Below, piece by piece: positions 18,140-26,533 of a stretch of 64,000 bases of DNA. A model generated the notes under the pieces. It saw nothing but the letters and a program-made list of their open reading frames with translations. It made no database searches and was not told the DNA's origin. Origin of the DNA: Thiomicrorhabdus sp033238645 (GTDB taxonomy: Bacteria > Pseudomonadota > Gammaproteobacteria > Thiomicrospirales > Thiomicrospiraceae); contig BQXR01000004.1 in assembly GCA_033238645.1 (NCBI GenBank), forward strand, positions 183,924 through 247,923, written 5' to 3'. The translations under genes were made by a program, and so were the position numbers. Positions within the stretch are counted from its first letter, which is position 1; the number at the start of each line of letters is the position of its first letter.

Positions 18140-19165
18140 TTAGATGTTAAAAGACTGTGTTTTAGCGATAAACTGATTTAACTTCGTCTGCGCTAAACCT
18201 TTAGCAATCACAGTACGCGCTAAAACCACGCCTGCAGCATAATCCTCTGCCAGACCCGCCACATATAGCGCCGCACCCGCATTGAGACAAACGATATCTT
18301 TCGCGGCGCAATCACTGTTAGCAAATACCGAGCGAATAACATTCAAGCTATCTTGTGCAGAGTCTACTGATAGATCGGCCAAATTAACGTGATCCATATC
18401 ATGATCGTACGGATCAATCTCCCACTCAGTGATCTCACCATTTTTAAGTTCTGCCACATAGGTTTTGCTGGCAATACTGATCTCATCCAGCCCATCTTCG
18501 GCATGCACAATCATAACGTGCTCAGAACCTAGCTGTTGAAGCACCTTTGCGAACAGGGTGATTAGACTACGGCTATAGACACCAATAACTTGGAAAGGTG
18601 CCCCAGCAGGATTGGTGAGCGGCCCTAGTAAGTTGAAGATGGTTCTAACACCCATCTCTTTACGCGCACCAATCACATGCTTCATCGCTTTATGATGCGA
18701 CTGAGCAAACATGAAACCGACACCTGTGTCGTTAATGCACTCTGCAACTTGATCTGCTGTTAGTGTTAGATCAACACCAGCCGCTTCTAGTACATCTGCA
18801 CTACCTGACTTACTTGAGATAGAACGATTACCATGTTTAGCCACCGTGCCACCTGCTGCCGCAACGACAAATGCACAGGCAGTTGAGATATTGAATGTAT
18901 TGGCACCATCACCACCCGTCCCGCAGGTATCGACTAACTTGCTCTTATCATCCAAGTTAACGTGCGTAGCCAAAGAGCGCATGACTCTTACTGCTGAGGT
19001 AATTTCAGTCAGTGTTTCACCTTTCATTCTCAGGGCTGTTAAGATCGCGCCAATCTGAGCTTGAGTGGCCTTGCCTGACATCAACTTATGCATGACAGAT
19101 TCCATCTGCTCTTCATGCAGTTCATGACGGTGTAATAACTGCTCTAAAGCGTGCTTGAGTTCCAT
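18140..19165 (-). CDS. trpD: anthranilate phosphoribosyltransferase
   Basis: TrpD (341 residues) couples anthranilate to PRPP. The glycine-rich PRPP site GTGGDGANTFNIST lies at residues 82-95, followed by AKHGNRSISSKSGSADVLEAAG and FMFAQSHHKAMKHV. It is the separate, unfused form. It follows trpG by about 60 bp, and a C-run hairpin lies right behind its stop codon. Confidence 0.98.
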   Translation of the reverse strand: MELKHALEQLLHRHELHEEQMESVMHKLMSGKATQAQIGAILTALRMKGETLTEITSAVRVMRSLATHVNLDDKSKLVDTCGTGGDGANTFNISTACAFVVAAAGGTVAKHGNRSISSKSGSADVLEAAGVDLTLTADQVAECINDTGVGFMFAQSHHKAMKHVIGARKEMGVRTIFNLLGPLTNPAGAPFQVIGVYSRSLITLFAKVLQQLGSEHVMIVHAEDGLDEISIASKTYVAELKNGEITEWEIDPYDHDMDHVNLADLSVDSAQDSLNVIRSVFANSDCAAKDIVCLNAGAALYVAGLAEDYAAGVVLARTVIAKGLAQTKLNQFIAKTQSFNI

Positions 19166-19225
19166 ACAATCTCCAAATACGTTCGGATAAATTTTGGTTT
19201 ACGAGTTTACTACTATTTAAACGGC

Positions 19226-19810
19226 TTATTGATGCTGCTCAAGAAAGTTCTTTAGCATATCGTGACCTTTATCAGTCAAGATAGACTCAGGATGAAACTG
19301 CACACCCTCTATCGGTAGTGTCTTGTGACGTACACCCATAATCTCGTCTAAGCTACCATCATCGTTCTGCACCCAAGCTGTTATCTCTAGGCAGTCAGGC
19401 AGTGTATTCTGGTCAATCACCAGCGAGTGATAACGCGTGGTTTGCACAGGGTTTGGTAGACCGGCAAACATACCAATATCATGATGATAGACAGGCGATG
19501 TTTTACCGTGCATAACGTGCTTAGCACGGATAATATCACCACCAAATGCCTGAGCAATACTCTGATGACCCAAGCAGACACCCATAATCGGAATCTTACC
19601 TGCAAAGTGTTTAATAGCTTCTACCGAAATACCCGCCTCATTTGGCGTACAGGGGCCAGGCGAGATCACTAAGTAATCTGGGTTTAGGGTCTCAATTTCT
19701 TCAATGGTAATGTGGTCATTACGAAACACATCCACATGCTGACCTAGCTCGCCAAAATACTGAACTAGGTTATAGGTAAAAGAGTCGTAGTTGTCGATCA
19801 TTAATAACAT
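19226..19810 (-). CDS. trpG: anthranilate synthase glutamine amidotransferase subunit
   Basis: TrpG (194 residues) supplies ammonia from glutamine to TrpE. It is a class I amidotransferase with nucleophile Cys79 in GVCLGHQ and the partner residues His173 and Glu175 in VQFHPES. It begins MLLMIDNYDSFTYNLVQYF. The gene starts 14 bp after the trpE stop. PabA of folate synthesis has the same fold and in some bacteria one subunit serves both; adjacency to trpE favours TrpG. Confidence 0.96.
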   Translation of the reverse strand: MLLMIDNYDSFTYNLVQYFGELGQHVDVFRNDHITIEEIETLNPDYLVISPGPCTPNEAGISVEAIKHFAGKIPIMGVCLGHQSIAQAFGGDIIRAKHVMHGKTSPVYHHDIGMFAGLPNPVQTTRYHSLVIDQNTLPDCLEITAWVQNDDGSLDEIMGVRHKTLPIEGVQFHPESILTDKGHDMLKNFLEQHQ

Positions 19811-19824
19811 GTTTTTTCCTAACC

Positions 19825-21330
19825 CTATTTGTGGTCTGCTTTGGGATTGGTAGTTTGAAGACCATCTGTGACAAATTGTGCAGCTTTAAAAATAGCGCGG
19901 CCTTTGTTCATCGTCTCATCCCATTCAAGTTGTGGTACCGAATCGGCAACAATCCCTGCGCCCGCTTGCACAAACAGTGTATTGTTTTTTATAACGGCAG
20001 TACGGATAGCGATGGCAGTATCCATATTACCCTGCCAACCTAGATATCCCACCGCGCCAGCATAAATCCCACGTTTAACAGGTTCTAGCTCGTCAATGAT
20101 CTCCATTGCACGTACCTTTGGCGCACCAGATACCGTGCCTGCGGGGAAGGTCGCACGCAACACATCCATGGCACTCATACCTGGCTTTATAGTTCCATTC
20201 ACATTAGAGACAATATGCATCACATGAGAATAACGCTCAACCAGCATTTTTTCGGTCAATTCAACCGAACCAATCTGTGCAATACGCCCGACATCATTAC
20301 GCCCTAGATCAATCAACATAAGATGCTCAGCCAACTCTTTTGGATCATTCAGTAGCTCTTGTTCTAAGGCCAGATCTTTCTCATGCGTGACACCACGGCG
20401 ACGCGTACCCGCGATAGGACGAACGGTGACTTGGTTCTCTTCTAAACGCACTAAAATCTCAGGGGATGAACCAACGATTTGTAACTCACCCATATCAACA
20501 AAGAACATATAAGGTGAAGGGTTCAAATAACGTAGAGCGCGGTAGAGATCAATCGGTTCATCTTGATACTCAACCTGCATCTGCTGCGAGATAACCACTT
20601 GCATGGCGTCACCCGCCAAAATGTACTCTTGTACTTTTAGCACCGCTTGCTTATAAGCTTCTTCGCCAAAGCTTGATTTAAAGTCTATCTCATCAATTGG
20701 TGTATCACTTGGTTGATCTAAAGGCATTGGCATTGGCTGACTCAGTTTATGACATAGCTCATCCAAACGAGCTAAAGCGGTAGATTCACCGTCAGCCTTG
20801 GTCAAATCGGCATGCACAATCACATGTACTTGACCACTGAGATTATCAAACACCACCAGCTCTTCTGAGACCATTAGCTCAATATCGGGCGCACCAATAT
20901 CATCTTTTTCTGGCGTACTGTTTTGCAAGCGCTCTTCTACATACCGAACGGTGTCATATCCAAAATAGCCAACAAGACCCCCACTAAAAACGGGCATACC
21001 TGTCGGTTGAAAGACTTTGAACTTACTCTGATAAGCTTCAATCCACGCTAGCGGATCATCAGCCACTTGATGCTGAACCACTTCACCATGAGTAACCTCT
21101 TTAATGTGGTTGCCATTAATCAGTAAACGCGTCTGGCAAGGCAGTCCAATAATAGAGTAACGACCCCACTTCTCTCCGCCTTGTACGGATTCGAATAGGT
21201 AAGAGTATGGGCCTTTGGCTAACTTATGATAAACACTCAACGGTGTATCGTAGTCAGACAAAACGGTACGCATCACGGGGATACGGTTATAACCCTGCTT
21301 TGCTAAATTGGCAAAGTGTGCGTTGCTCAT
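19825..21330 (-). CDS. trpE: anthranilate synthase component I
   Basis: TrpE (501 residues) converts chorismate to anthranilate using ammonia from TrpG. The N-terminal domain has SYLFESVQGGEKWGRYSIIG, the region that binds tryptophan for feedback inhibition in this family. The chorismate-binding domain has IAGTRRRG, DLGRNDVGRI and TFPAGTVSGAPKVRAMEI. The ATG overlaps the stop of an upstream 41-codon ORF (ATGA), which suggests translational coupling. No Trp-rich leader peptide is visible upstream, so classic attenuation is not supported. Confidence 0.98.
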   Translation of the reverse strand: MSNAHFANLAKQGYNRIPVMRTVLSDYDTPLSVYHKLAKGPYSYLFESVQGGEKWGRYSIIGLPCQTRLLINGNHIKEVTHGEVVQHQVADDPLAWIEAYQSKFKVFQPTGMPVFSGGLVGYFGYDTVRYVEERLQNSTPEKDDIGAPDIELMVSEELVVFDNLSGQVHVIVHADLTKADGESTALARLDELCHKLSQPMPMPLDQPSDTPIDEIDFKSSFGEEAYKQAVLKVQEYILAGDAMQVVISQQMQVEYQDEPIDLYRALRYLNPSPYMFFVDMGELQIVGSSPEILVRLEENQVTVRPIAGTRRRGVTHEKDLALEQELLNDPKELAEHLMLIDLGRNDVGRIAQIGSVELTEKMLVERYSHVMHIVSNVNGTIKPGMSAMDVLRATFPAGTVSGAPKVRAMEIIDELEPVKRGIYAGAVGYLGWQGNMDTAIAIRTAVIKNNTLFVQAGAGIVADSVPQLEWDETMNKGRAIFKAAQFVTDGLQTTNPKADHK

Positions 21331-21452
21331 TCTGTATCTGCCTTGCTTTGTTGTTTCTCAAGTCTCTTAAATAAAATCGCACGGCGAATACCGGCAATAG
21401 AACAGAGAAGTGGTCGAAAAATTTCTAGTAACAATGCTTTCAAAAAAGCCAT
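21327..21452 (-). CDS. 41-residue ORF coupled to trpE, function unknown
   Basis: An ATG at 21452 opens a 41-codon frame that ends in TGA overlapping the trpE start by four bases. AGGA lies eight bases upstream of the ATG. The predicted peptide begins MAFLKALLLEIFRPLLCSIA and ends with a highly charged tail (KRLEKQQSKADTE). It looks like an amphipathic or membrane-peripheral helix followed by a basic turn. It contains no tryptophan, so it is not an attenuator leader peptide. It may exist mainly to deliver ribosomes to trpE, or the peptide may have its own role. I do not recognise a family. Confidence 0.6.
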   Translation of the reverse strand: MAFLKALLLEIFRPLLCSIAGIRRAILFKRLEKQQSKADTE

Positions 21453-21507
21453 TCTATTTATCCTAATTGTTAGTACAAACTTCTCAAAAAATTAAGTTTT
21501 TAATAAT

Positions 21508-21538
21508 GAGCAAAGGTTTTACCCCCCCTGCTCAAAAT
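21508..21538 (+). repeat. C-run repeat, copy 4
   Basis: Seven C residues (21522-21528) are followed by TGCTCAAAATTC. An upstream AATGAGCA (21506-21513) can pair with TGCTCA and the following T residues, giving a short stem with the C-run in the loop. It lies between the 41-codon ORF and the ERIC-like element downstream of gph. Confidence 0.8.
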
Positions 21539-21558
21539 TCAATTCAAAACTACTGAAC

Positions 21559-21684
21559 CAAATAGTAATTCAGGTGATCGATAAATGGTGGAATTCAAGG
21601 CGGGAAAACGGGAGCTTACAAGTGTAAGTGACCATTTCCCAACGAAGAAGTACGCCGTTTAGCGGTTATCTGAATACTATTTTG
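21559..21684. repeat. ERIC-like palindromic element B1, overlapping the gph stop
   Basis: A 126-bp imperfect palindrome. The outer arms pair CAAATAGTAATTCAGG (from 21559) with CTGAATACTATTTTG (to 21684). The right arm includes the gph stop codon and last codons. The core carries GGGAGCTTACAAGTGTAAG and TGACCATTTCCC, closely resembling the centre of enterobacterial ERIC repeats. Two related copies lie at 29266-29388 and 38822-38939. Confidence 0.85.
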
Positions 21685-22354
21685 AGACCATGTGGTTTTT
21701 TAGCTCTAGGAAACTATCCATCACTACATCTGGATTGTAATCACGAATATCTTCACCGTGGTTATATCCGTATGTCATACAGAAGATATTGAAACCCGCG
21801 GCACGTGCTGCTTTAACGTCAGAACGTGAATCACCAAGCATCAATGCATTATTTGGCTCGACACCCATTAACTTAGCGGCATGAAGTAACGGCATTGGAT
21901 GTGGCTTCTTCTCTGCACAGGTATCACCACTTACAACAACTTCGAAAAGATCAAAAAGGCCTTTATCTTTAAGTAGTGGCACTGTGAACTCTTCTGCTTT
22001 ATTGGTGACGCAACCAACACGATAACCTTGCTCTTTCATCCAAGCGATACCATCGATAACCCCCTCATAAACGCTTGAACGCTGAGAGTTATTGTGAGCA
22101 TATAGCTCTAGGAAGATTGGATAAGCCTTATCCATTAGGTCTTGATCAGGCATTCCTTCAACCGCATTAACTAGTGCACGCTCAGTCAAACGCTGAACAC
22201 CATTACCCACCCAGTTACGCACTGCATCTTGACCACGTACTGGCATATCAAGCTTTTTCATCATCTCATCAACACAGTAGGCTAAATCTGGCACGCTATC
22301 AATTAATGTACCGTCTAAATCAATTAGGACAAATCCTGGTTTAATCTTTTGCAT
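21677..22354 (-). CDS. gph: phosphoglycolate phosphatase
   Basis: Gph (225 residues) is a HAD-superfamily phosphatase that hydrolyses 2-phosphoglycolate to glycolate. The catalytic aspartates are Asp12 and Asp14 in LIDLDGTLIDS. Motif II is in CVTNK, and the late acidic motif is MLGDSRSDVKAA. In a RuBisCO-bearing cell its main job is to remove the oxygenation product. It follows rpe in the same direction, the usual rpe-gph-trpE order of many gammaproteobacteria. The last codons lie in the arm of an ERIC-like element. Confidence 0.95.
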   Translation of the reverse strand: MQKIKPGFVLIDLDGTLIDSVPDLAYCVDEMMKKLDMPVRGQDAVRNWVGNGVQRLTERALVNAVEGMPDQDLMDKAYPIFLELYAHNNSQRSSVYEGVIDGIAWMKEQGYRVGCVTNKAEEFTVPLLKDKGLFDLFEVVVSGDTCAEKKPHPMPLLHAAKLMGVEPNNALMLGDSRSDVKAARAAGFNIFCMTYGYNHGEDIRDYNPDVVMDSFLELKNHMVSK

Positions 22355-22445
22355 GGTTATACTCTCTTATATTTTTGTATTTTGTAGCTTGCTTCTACTT
22401 ACTAAATCACTTGGTTCTTTGGTTAAAACTCTTAGCTTAGTAAAT

Positions 22446-22487
22446 AGCAAAAACGCCAGCGTCTTATCAAATAAGGCGCTAGCGTTT
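22446..22487 (-). terminator. strong hairpin between rpe and gph
   Basis: A 17-bp near-perfect stem (AAACGCTAGCGCCTTAT paired with ATAAGACGCTGGCGTTT, loop TTG on the minus strand) is followed by TTTTTGC. It lies after the rpe stop. It should terminate or attenuate rpe transcripts, so gph probably also has its own promoter in the gap to 22354. Confidence 0.85.
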
Positions 22488-22513
22488 CTAATATAAATCA
22501 ATGAGTAAGGAGA

Positions 22514-23218
22514 TTAGACTTTAGCTAGCTCTTCACGCATTTGATTAATAATTGTGTCATAACGATTAGCGTCTTTAGCATTCTCTTTACCGAAAACACC
22601 TGAACCAGATACGAAAGTATCACAACCTGCACGTGCAACTTCTGCGATATTTTCAACTTTAACACCACCATCGATCTCTAAACGGATATCACGGCCAGAA
22701 GCGTCGATTAACTGACGTGCTTGACGTAACTTCTCTAAAGACTGATCAATAAATGATTGACCACCAAAACCAGGATTTACCGACATGATTAAGATCATAT
22801 CGATCTTATCCATTACGTGCTCTAGGTAGCTTAAAGACGTTGAAGGGTTAAATACTAAACCTGCTTTAAGACCTGCGTTCTTGATAAGCCCTAAAGAACC
22901 ATCGATATGCTCAGACGCTTCTGGGTGAAAAGTAATGTAATCTGCACCAGCAGAAGCGAAGTCACCAATGATACGGTCAACTGGCTTAACCATTAGGTGA
23001 GCATCGATAGGGGCATTAACACCCTCTTTTACCATAAAGTTTTTTAGAGACTCACAAACCAAAGGCCCTATGGTTAGGTTAGGTACATAATGGTTATCCA
23101 TTACATCAAAGTGAACCACATCTGCACCAGAAGCAATAACATCTTTAACGTCCTTACCTAGTTGTGCAAAATCTGCAGATAAGATAGATGGGGCGATCCA
23201 AAATTCTTTGTTAGACAT
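22514..23218 (-). CDS. rpe: ribulose-phosphate 3-epimerase
   Basis: Rpe (234 residues) interconverts ribulose 5-phosphate and xylulose 5-phosphate. It serves the Calvin and pentose-phosphate cycles. The TIM barrel starts with IAPSILSADFAQLG, followed by VHFDVMDNHYVPNLTIG (metal-binding His and Asp), DAHLMV, ITFHPEAS, SVNPGFGGQSF and EIDGGV. It is the first gene of the rpe-gph-trp run and is divergent from the psiE-like gene. A terminator follows it. Confidence 0.98.
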   Translation of the reverse strand: MSNKEFWIAPSILSADFAQLGKDVKDVIASGADVVHFDVMDNHYVPNLTIGPLVCESLKNFMVKEGVNAPIDAHLMVKPVDRIIGDFASAGADYITFHPEASEHIDGSLGLIKNAGLKAGLVFNPSTSLSYLEHVMDKIDMILIMSVNPGFGGQSFIDQSLEKLRQARQLIDASGRDIRLEIDGGVKVENIAEVARAGCDTFVSGSGVFGKENAKDANRYDTIINQMREELAKV

Positions 23219-23436
23219 GTTTAAACACCTTATATATGTAAACTATAAAAAAAATAATTCGTGCATTTTACCAGCATCCTATAAAATGGGCAAAAAAATG
23301 GCCTGTAAAGTGACCTCATTTACAATCCTTTGCCCCCATTAAAAGCATTCAATTAGACTTAGCCATTAATTTTGTATAAAAATTAGCTATTAATTGCTAT
23401 GCTTCAATTAAATAAGTCTACTGCTAGGAGCATTAC

Positions 23437-23904
23437 ATGGACCGGGAAATGAACGAACTCAATAGCCCTGCACGATCAGAGCATAAAGAACACGCTATGC
23501 CGCAAAAAATATTGACCAAAGGAATACACCTTGTTGAGTTCGCTGGCCTAGTCATTATTGCTATTGCAACCGTGGTTGCAGGTGGTATTGCCGTCATGGA
23601 TATGTTTTATAACAGAACAGTGACACTTGGTGATCTATTACTACTGTTCTTATATTTAGAAGTTTTAGCCATGGTCGCTATCTACTTAGATTCAGGAAAG
23701 CTCCCCGTTAGACTCCCTCTCTATATCGCCATAGTTGCCCTAGCCCGTTATCTCATTTTAGATATGAAAGAACTTAATGAGTGGCAAATGATTGCTGTTG
23801 CTATCACCATTATTTTAATTACCTTCTCGACCCTTATTTTACGATATGGACACTTAAAGTATCCTTACAAGCCGACTAAGCGTTCAACTGAAACAAAAGA
23901 CTAG
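23437..23904 (+). CDS. PsiE-family membrane protein
   Basis: A 155-residue inner-membrane protein with four hydrophobic segments near residues 30-55, 66-86, 88-108 and 114-135. The region DMFYNRTVTLGDLLLLFLYLEVLAMVAIY is typical of the phosphate-starvation-inducible PsiE family, whose biochemical role is unknown. TAGGAG lies eight bases before the chosen ATG. A shorter start at the internal Met near residue 21 is possible. It begins a plus-strand run with purC ten bases after its stop. No Pho box was found upstream. Confidence 0.8.
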   Translation: MDREMNELNSPARSEHKEHAMPQKILTKGIHLVEFAGLVIIAIATVVAGGIAVMDMFYNRTVTLGDLLLLFLYLEVLAMVAIYLDSGKLPVRLPLYIAIVALARYLILDMKELNEWQMIAVAITIILITFSTLILRYGHLKYPYKPTKRSTETKD

Positions 23905-23914
23905 GATAAATAGT

Positions 23915-24805
23915 ATGCAACCTCTTTATGAATCACACCTAACTAGCGTTCCTTTAATCGGTAAAGGAAAAGTGCGTGACATTTACGATATTGATGAGAA
24001 ACATCTATTAATCGTAACGACAGATCGAATCTCTGCTTTTGATGCAGTTCTGCCTACTGCCATCCCTGGTAAAGGCCGAATCTTAACTGAAATGCCTCAG
24101 TTCTGGATGAGTCGCATGCAAGACATTGTGCCAAACCAATTAGCACCAGATATGAAGATTGCGGACTACCTAACACCAGATGAGCTTCAAGAGCTGGATG
24201 GGCGTGGCATGATTGTTCGTAAACTAAAACCTCTGCCTGTTGAAGCAATTGTTCGTGGCTACTTAGTAGGTTCTGGCTGGAAAGAGTATCAAGAGAGCCA
24301 AAGTGTTTGTGGCATTCATCTTAAAAAGGGACTACAGCTTGCAGAGAAGCTGCCTAAACCCCTCTTTACGCCTTCTACAAAAGCTGAGCAGGGGGATCAC
24401 GATGAGAACATTAGCTTTGAACAGTTAGTAGAGTTCATGGGGCAAGAGAAGTCTGATAAAGTTAAAAAGATTGCTCTAAAGCTCTATAAAACCGCCGCTG
24501 AATTTGCATTAGAACGCGGCATTATTATTGCAGATACAAAGTTTGAATTTGGGGAAGATGATGAAGGAACTATCTACCTGATTGATGAAGCCCTAACCCC
24601 TGATAGTTCACGTTTTTGGCCTGCCTCTAGCTACGCGATTGGTAAGAACCCACCGAGTTTTGATAAGCAGTATATCCGTGATTACTTGGAAGAGCTGGAT
24701 TGGGACAAAAATCCAAAGACAGCCCCTGAACTACCCGATGATATCGTAACTAAAACTTTCGATAAATATCAAGAAGCACAATCTCGTTTAACTGAAAACT
24801 TATAA
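23915..24805 (+). CDS. purC: phosphoribosylaminoimidazole-succinocarboxamide synthase
   Basis: PurC (296 residues) joins aspartate to CAIR in purine synthesis, using ATP. It begins LYESHLTSVPLIGKGKVRDIY, with DRISAFD and the family signatures LPVEAIVRGYLVGSGW, TPSTKAEQGDHDENIS, IADTKFEFG and DEALTPDSSRFWP. It is the longer form found in many proteobacteria and fungi rather than the 240-residue E. coli type. It is tightly linked to the psiE-like gene and followed by bioD after 28 bp. Confidence 0.98.
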   Translation: MQPLYESHLTSVPLIGKGKVRDIYDIDEKHLLIVTTDRISAFDAVLPTAIPGKGRILTEMPQFWMSRMQDIVPNQLAPDMKIADYLTPDELQELDGRGMIVRKLKPLPVEAIVRGYLVGSGWKEYQESQSVCGIHLKKGLQLAEKLPKPLFTPSTKAEQGDHDENISFEQLVEFMGQEKSDKVKKIALKLYKTAAEFALERGIIIADTKFEFGEDDEGTIYLIDEALTPDSSRFWPASSYAIGKNPPSFDKQYIRDYLEELDWDKNPKTAPELPDDIVTKTFDKYQEAQSRLTENL

Positions 24806-24833
24806 ATACACCCAATGTTTCACTAGGTCAATT

Positions 24834-25547
24834 ATGAACTCAACAGAACATAGACCCGTGCAATCTAAAAAAACCACCGATCATGGTGGTTTTTTTGTAA
24901 CGGGTACTGATACCGATGTTGGTAAGACATTTGTAGCTGGCTGCATCGCCATCAGCCTCATTGAAGAAGGTATCTCTTTTGCACCCAGAAAACCCATCGC
25001 CTCAGGCTGCCCACGCCAAGAGGATGGAAGCCTTCTTGCCGAAGATGCACTATTTCTACAGCAGAGCAGTCAATCAACAGAGTCACTAGAAACTATCTGC
25101 CCTTATCAGTTTGAGCCTGTTATATCGCCTCATACGGCGATTAAACAGGCAAACGTACCCATTACCTTAAGCGACCTGTTGGTAGCGTGTAAAACACGTA
25201 AAAATCAGCTTGCATTAGTGGAGGGTTCTGGTGGCTTCTACTCACCCATTGCCATGGATGGACTGAATAAAGATCTAGCGATCAAACTCAGCTACCCCAT
25301 CATATTAGTTGTCGCCAATCGACTAGGCTGTATAAACCAAACTCTACTCAATATACAAGCCATTGAGGCCGCAGGCTTATGCATTCATAGCATTATCCTT
25401 AATCAGGTTTCAGCTAGTACAGAAATCAATTACGCGGAGGGTTTAGAGGGTTTTACAAGCTATCCCATCTTTGAAACGACCTTCTCAATAGAGAAAAACC
25501 CCAAGGCAATTAAAGACTGGTGCTTTAACTTAGAGAGTTCTGATTAA
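24834..25547 (+). CDS. bioD: dethiobiotin synthetase
   Basis: BioD (237 residues) carboxylates and cyclises DAPA to dethiobiotin with ATP. The P-loop FFVTGTDTDVGKT covers residues 20-32. A conserved RKPIASG lysine region, VEGSGG and VANRLGCINQTLL follow. The N-terminus is about 15-18 residues longer than usual, and those extra codons contain a perfect terminator-like hairpin. No start codon in frame lies beyond the hairpin, so translation must begin before it (ATG 24834 or GTG 24858). It probably shares a transcript with purC and works with bioA at 12398. Confidence 0.95.
   Translation: MNSTEHRPVQSKKTTDHGGFFVTGTDTDVGKTFVAGCIAISLIEEGISFAPRKPIASGCPRQEDGSLLAEDALFLQQSSQSTESLETICPYQFEPVISPHTAIKQANVPITLSDLLVACKTRKNQLALVEGSGGFYSPIAMDGLNKDLAIKLSYPIILVVANRLGCINQTLLNIQAIEAAGLCIHSIILNQVSASTEINYAEGLEGFTSYPIFETTFSIEKNPKAIKDWCFNLESSD
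24867..24896 (+). terminator. intrinsic-terminator hairpin inside the bioD 5' coding region
   Basis: AAAAAAACCACC and GGTGGTTTTTTT are exact inverse complements separated by GATCAT, and the T-run completes a textbook intrinsic terminator. It covers bioD codons 12-21 (KKTTDHGGFF). It may terminate purC transcripts unless ribosomes translating the bioD start block the hairpin. Confidence 0.85.
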
Positions 25548-25569
25548 ATCGATCTTAGGTGTTGATACA

Positions 25570-25595
25570 AAAACTGACCGATAAAGGTCAGTTTT
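25570..25595. terminator. bidirectional terminator between bioD and carbonic anhydrase
   Basis: AAAACTGACC / GGTCAGTTTT is a perfect 10-bp stem with loop GATAAA and A/T tracts on both sides. It lies between convergent genes and probably ends both transcripts. Confidence 0.9.
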
Positions 25596-25618
25596 GAAAT
25601 GTCATAATAGCAGTCAAA

Positions 25619-26269
25619 CTAGATCTTACGAATCGCTAGATCTTCACCATCTTGTGCATTATCAATTGAAACATTCAAGTTATGCAAACGACCATCTTTA
25701 ATATCATAAATAAAGCCATGAACGGCTAACTCCTGCCCTTTCTCCCATACCTTTCTAACGGCTGGAACATGACAGATATTACGCACTTGCTCTACCACAT
25801 TAATCTCGCACAGGCGATCCATCTGATCTTCGACAGGCATATCAATAAAACTTGCTTTGGCACGCTGATAGTATTTACGAATAGGACGAATCCAGTGATC
25901 GATTAGATCTGGATTACCATCATTCAAAGAAGCCATAACACCACCACAACCATAGTGACCATTAACGATAATATGCTTAACCTTAAGTACCTCTACTGCA
26001 TACTGAATCACGGCTAAAACATTCATATCACTTGAATTAACTAGGTTAGCGATATTACGGTGTACAAAAATGGTACCCGGATCCATCTTTACTAACTCAT
26101 TTGCTGGGACTCGGCTATCAGAACAACCAATCCAAAGGTACTCTGGTTTTTGTTGATGCGCAAGACCTTCAAAAAACCCAGGTTTATCGGCATTAATTTC
26201 TGCTACCCAAGCTTCATTGTTTTCAAACAACTTCTCAATATCATGATTACCATCACACTTCTGACACAT
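25619..26269 (-). CDS. can: beta-class carbonic anhydrase
   Basis: A 216-residue zinc enzyme that interconverts CO2 and bicarbonate. The metal ligands are Cys49 (WIGCSDSRVP), His105 and Cys108 (NGHYGCGG), with the Asp51-Arg53 dyad. The N-terminus MCQKCDGNH adds an unusual extra Cys/His pair. The gene lies just beyond the cbb operon terminator in the same direction, so it is near but probably not co-transcribed with cbbM. No signal peptide is seen, so it is probably cytoplasmic. It may balance CO2 and bicarbonate for RuBisCO. Confidence 0.97.
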   Translation of the reverse strand: MCQKCDGNHDIEKLFENNEAWVAEINADKPGFFEGLAHQQKPEYLWIGCSDSRVPANELVKMDPGTIFVHRNIANLVNSSDMNVLAVIQYAVEVLKVKHIIVNGHYGCGGVMASLNDGNPDLIDHWIRPIRKYYQRAKASFIDMPVEDQMDRLCEINVVEQVRNICHVPAVRKVWEKGQELAVHGFIYDIKDGRLHNLNVSIDNAQDGEDLAIRKI

Positions 26270-26386
26270 TAATTACTTCTCCATTATTTGAGATTAGACC
26301 CGTTATTGATCCTAAAGCTACTTAATCATCAATAACACCTAGGCCTTCCCTAACAAAAATCTGTCTGATTCTACACGGAACCTTAT

Positions 26387-26404
26387 ACCCCCCCTATTCA
26401 AAAC
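26387..26404 (+). repeat. C-run repeat, copy 5
   Basis: Seven C residues (26388-26394) are followed by TATTCAAAAC, a variant of the TGCTCAAAA core. It lies between the carbonic anhydrase gene and the cbb operon terminator. Confidence 0.75.
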
Positions 26405-26435
26405 ATGGGAAAGTACTTTGAACCTACCTCTGATA

Positions 26436-26470
26436 TAAAAAATGCCCTCTAAAAAAATTATCGGGCATTT
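26436..26470 (-). terminator. terminator of the cbb operon
   Basis: AAATGCCC / GGGCATTT is a perfect 8-bp stem around a 15-base loop, followed on the minus strand by a T-run. It lies after the 134-residue ORF and before the carbonic anhydrase gene. Confidence 0.75.
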
Positions 26471-26533
26471 CAAAAGTCTATAGGTAGTATACCGATTCTA
26501 GAGTTATATCAATAAACTGCTTATAACAATATT

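Noticed and set aside
21453..21676. Tryptophan attenuator leader peptide upstream of trpE
   Set aside because: No short frame with repeated Trp codons, and the hairpins present belong to the C-run and ERIC-like elements.
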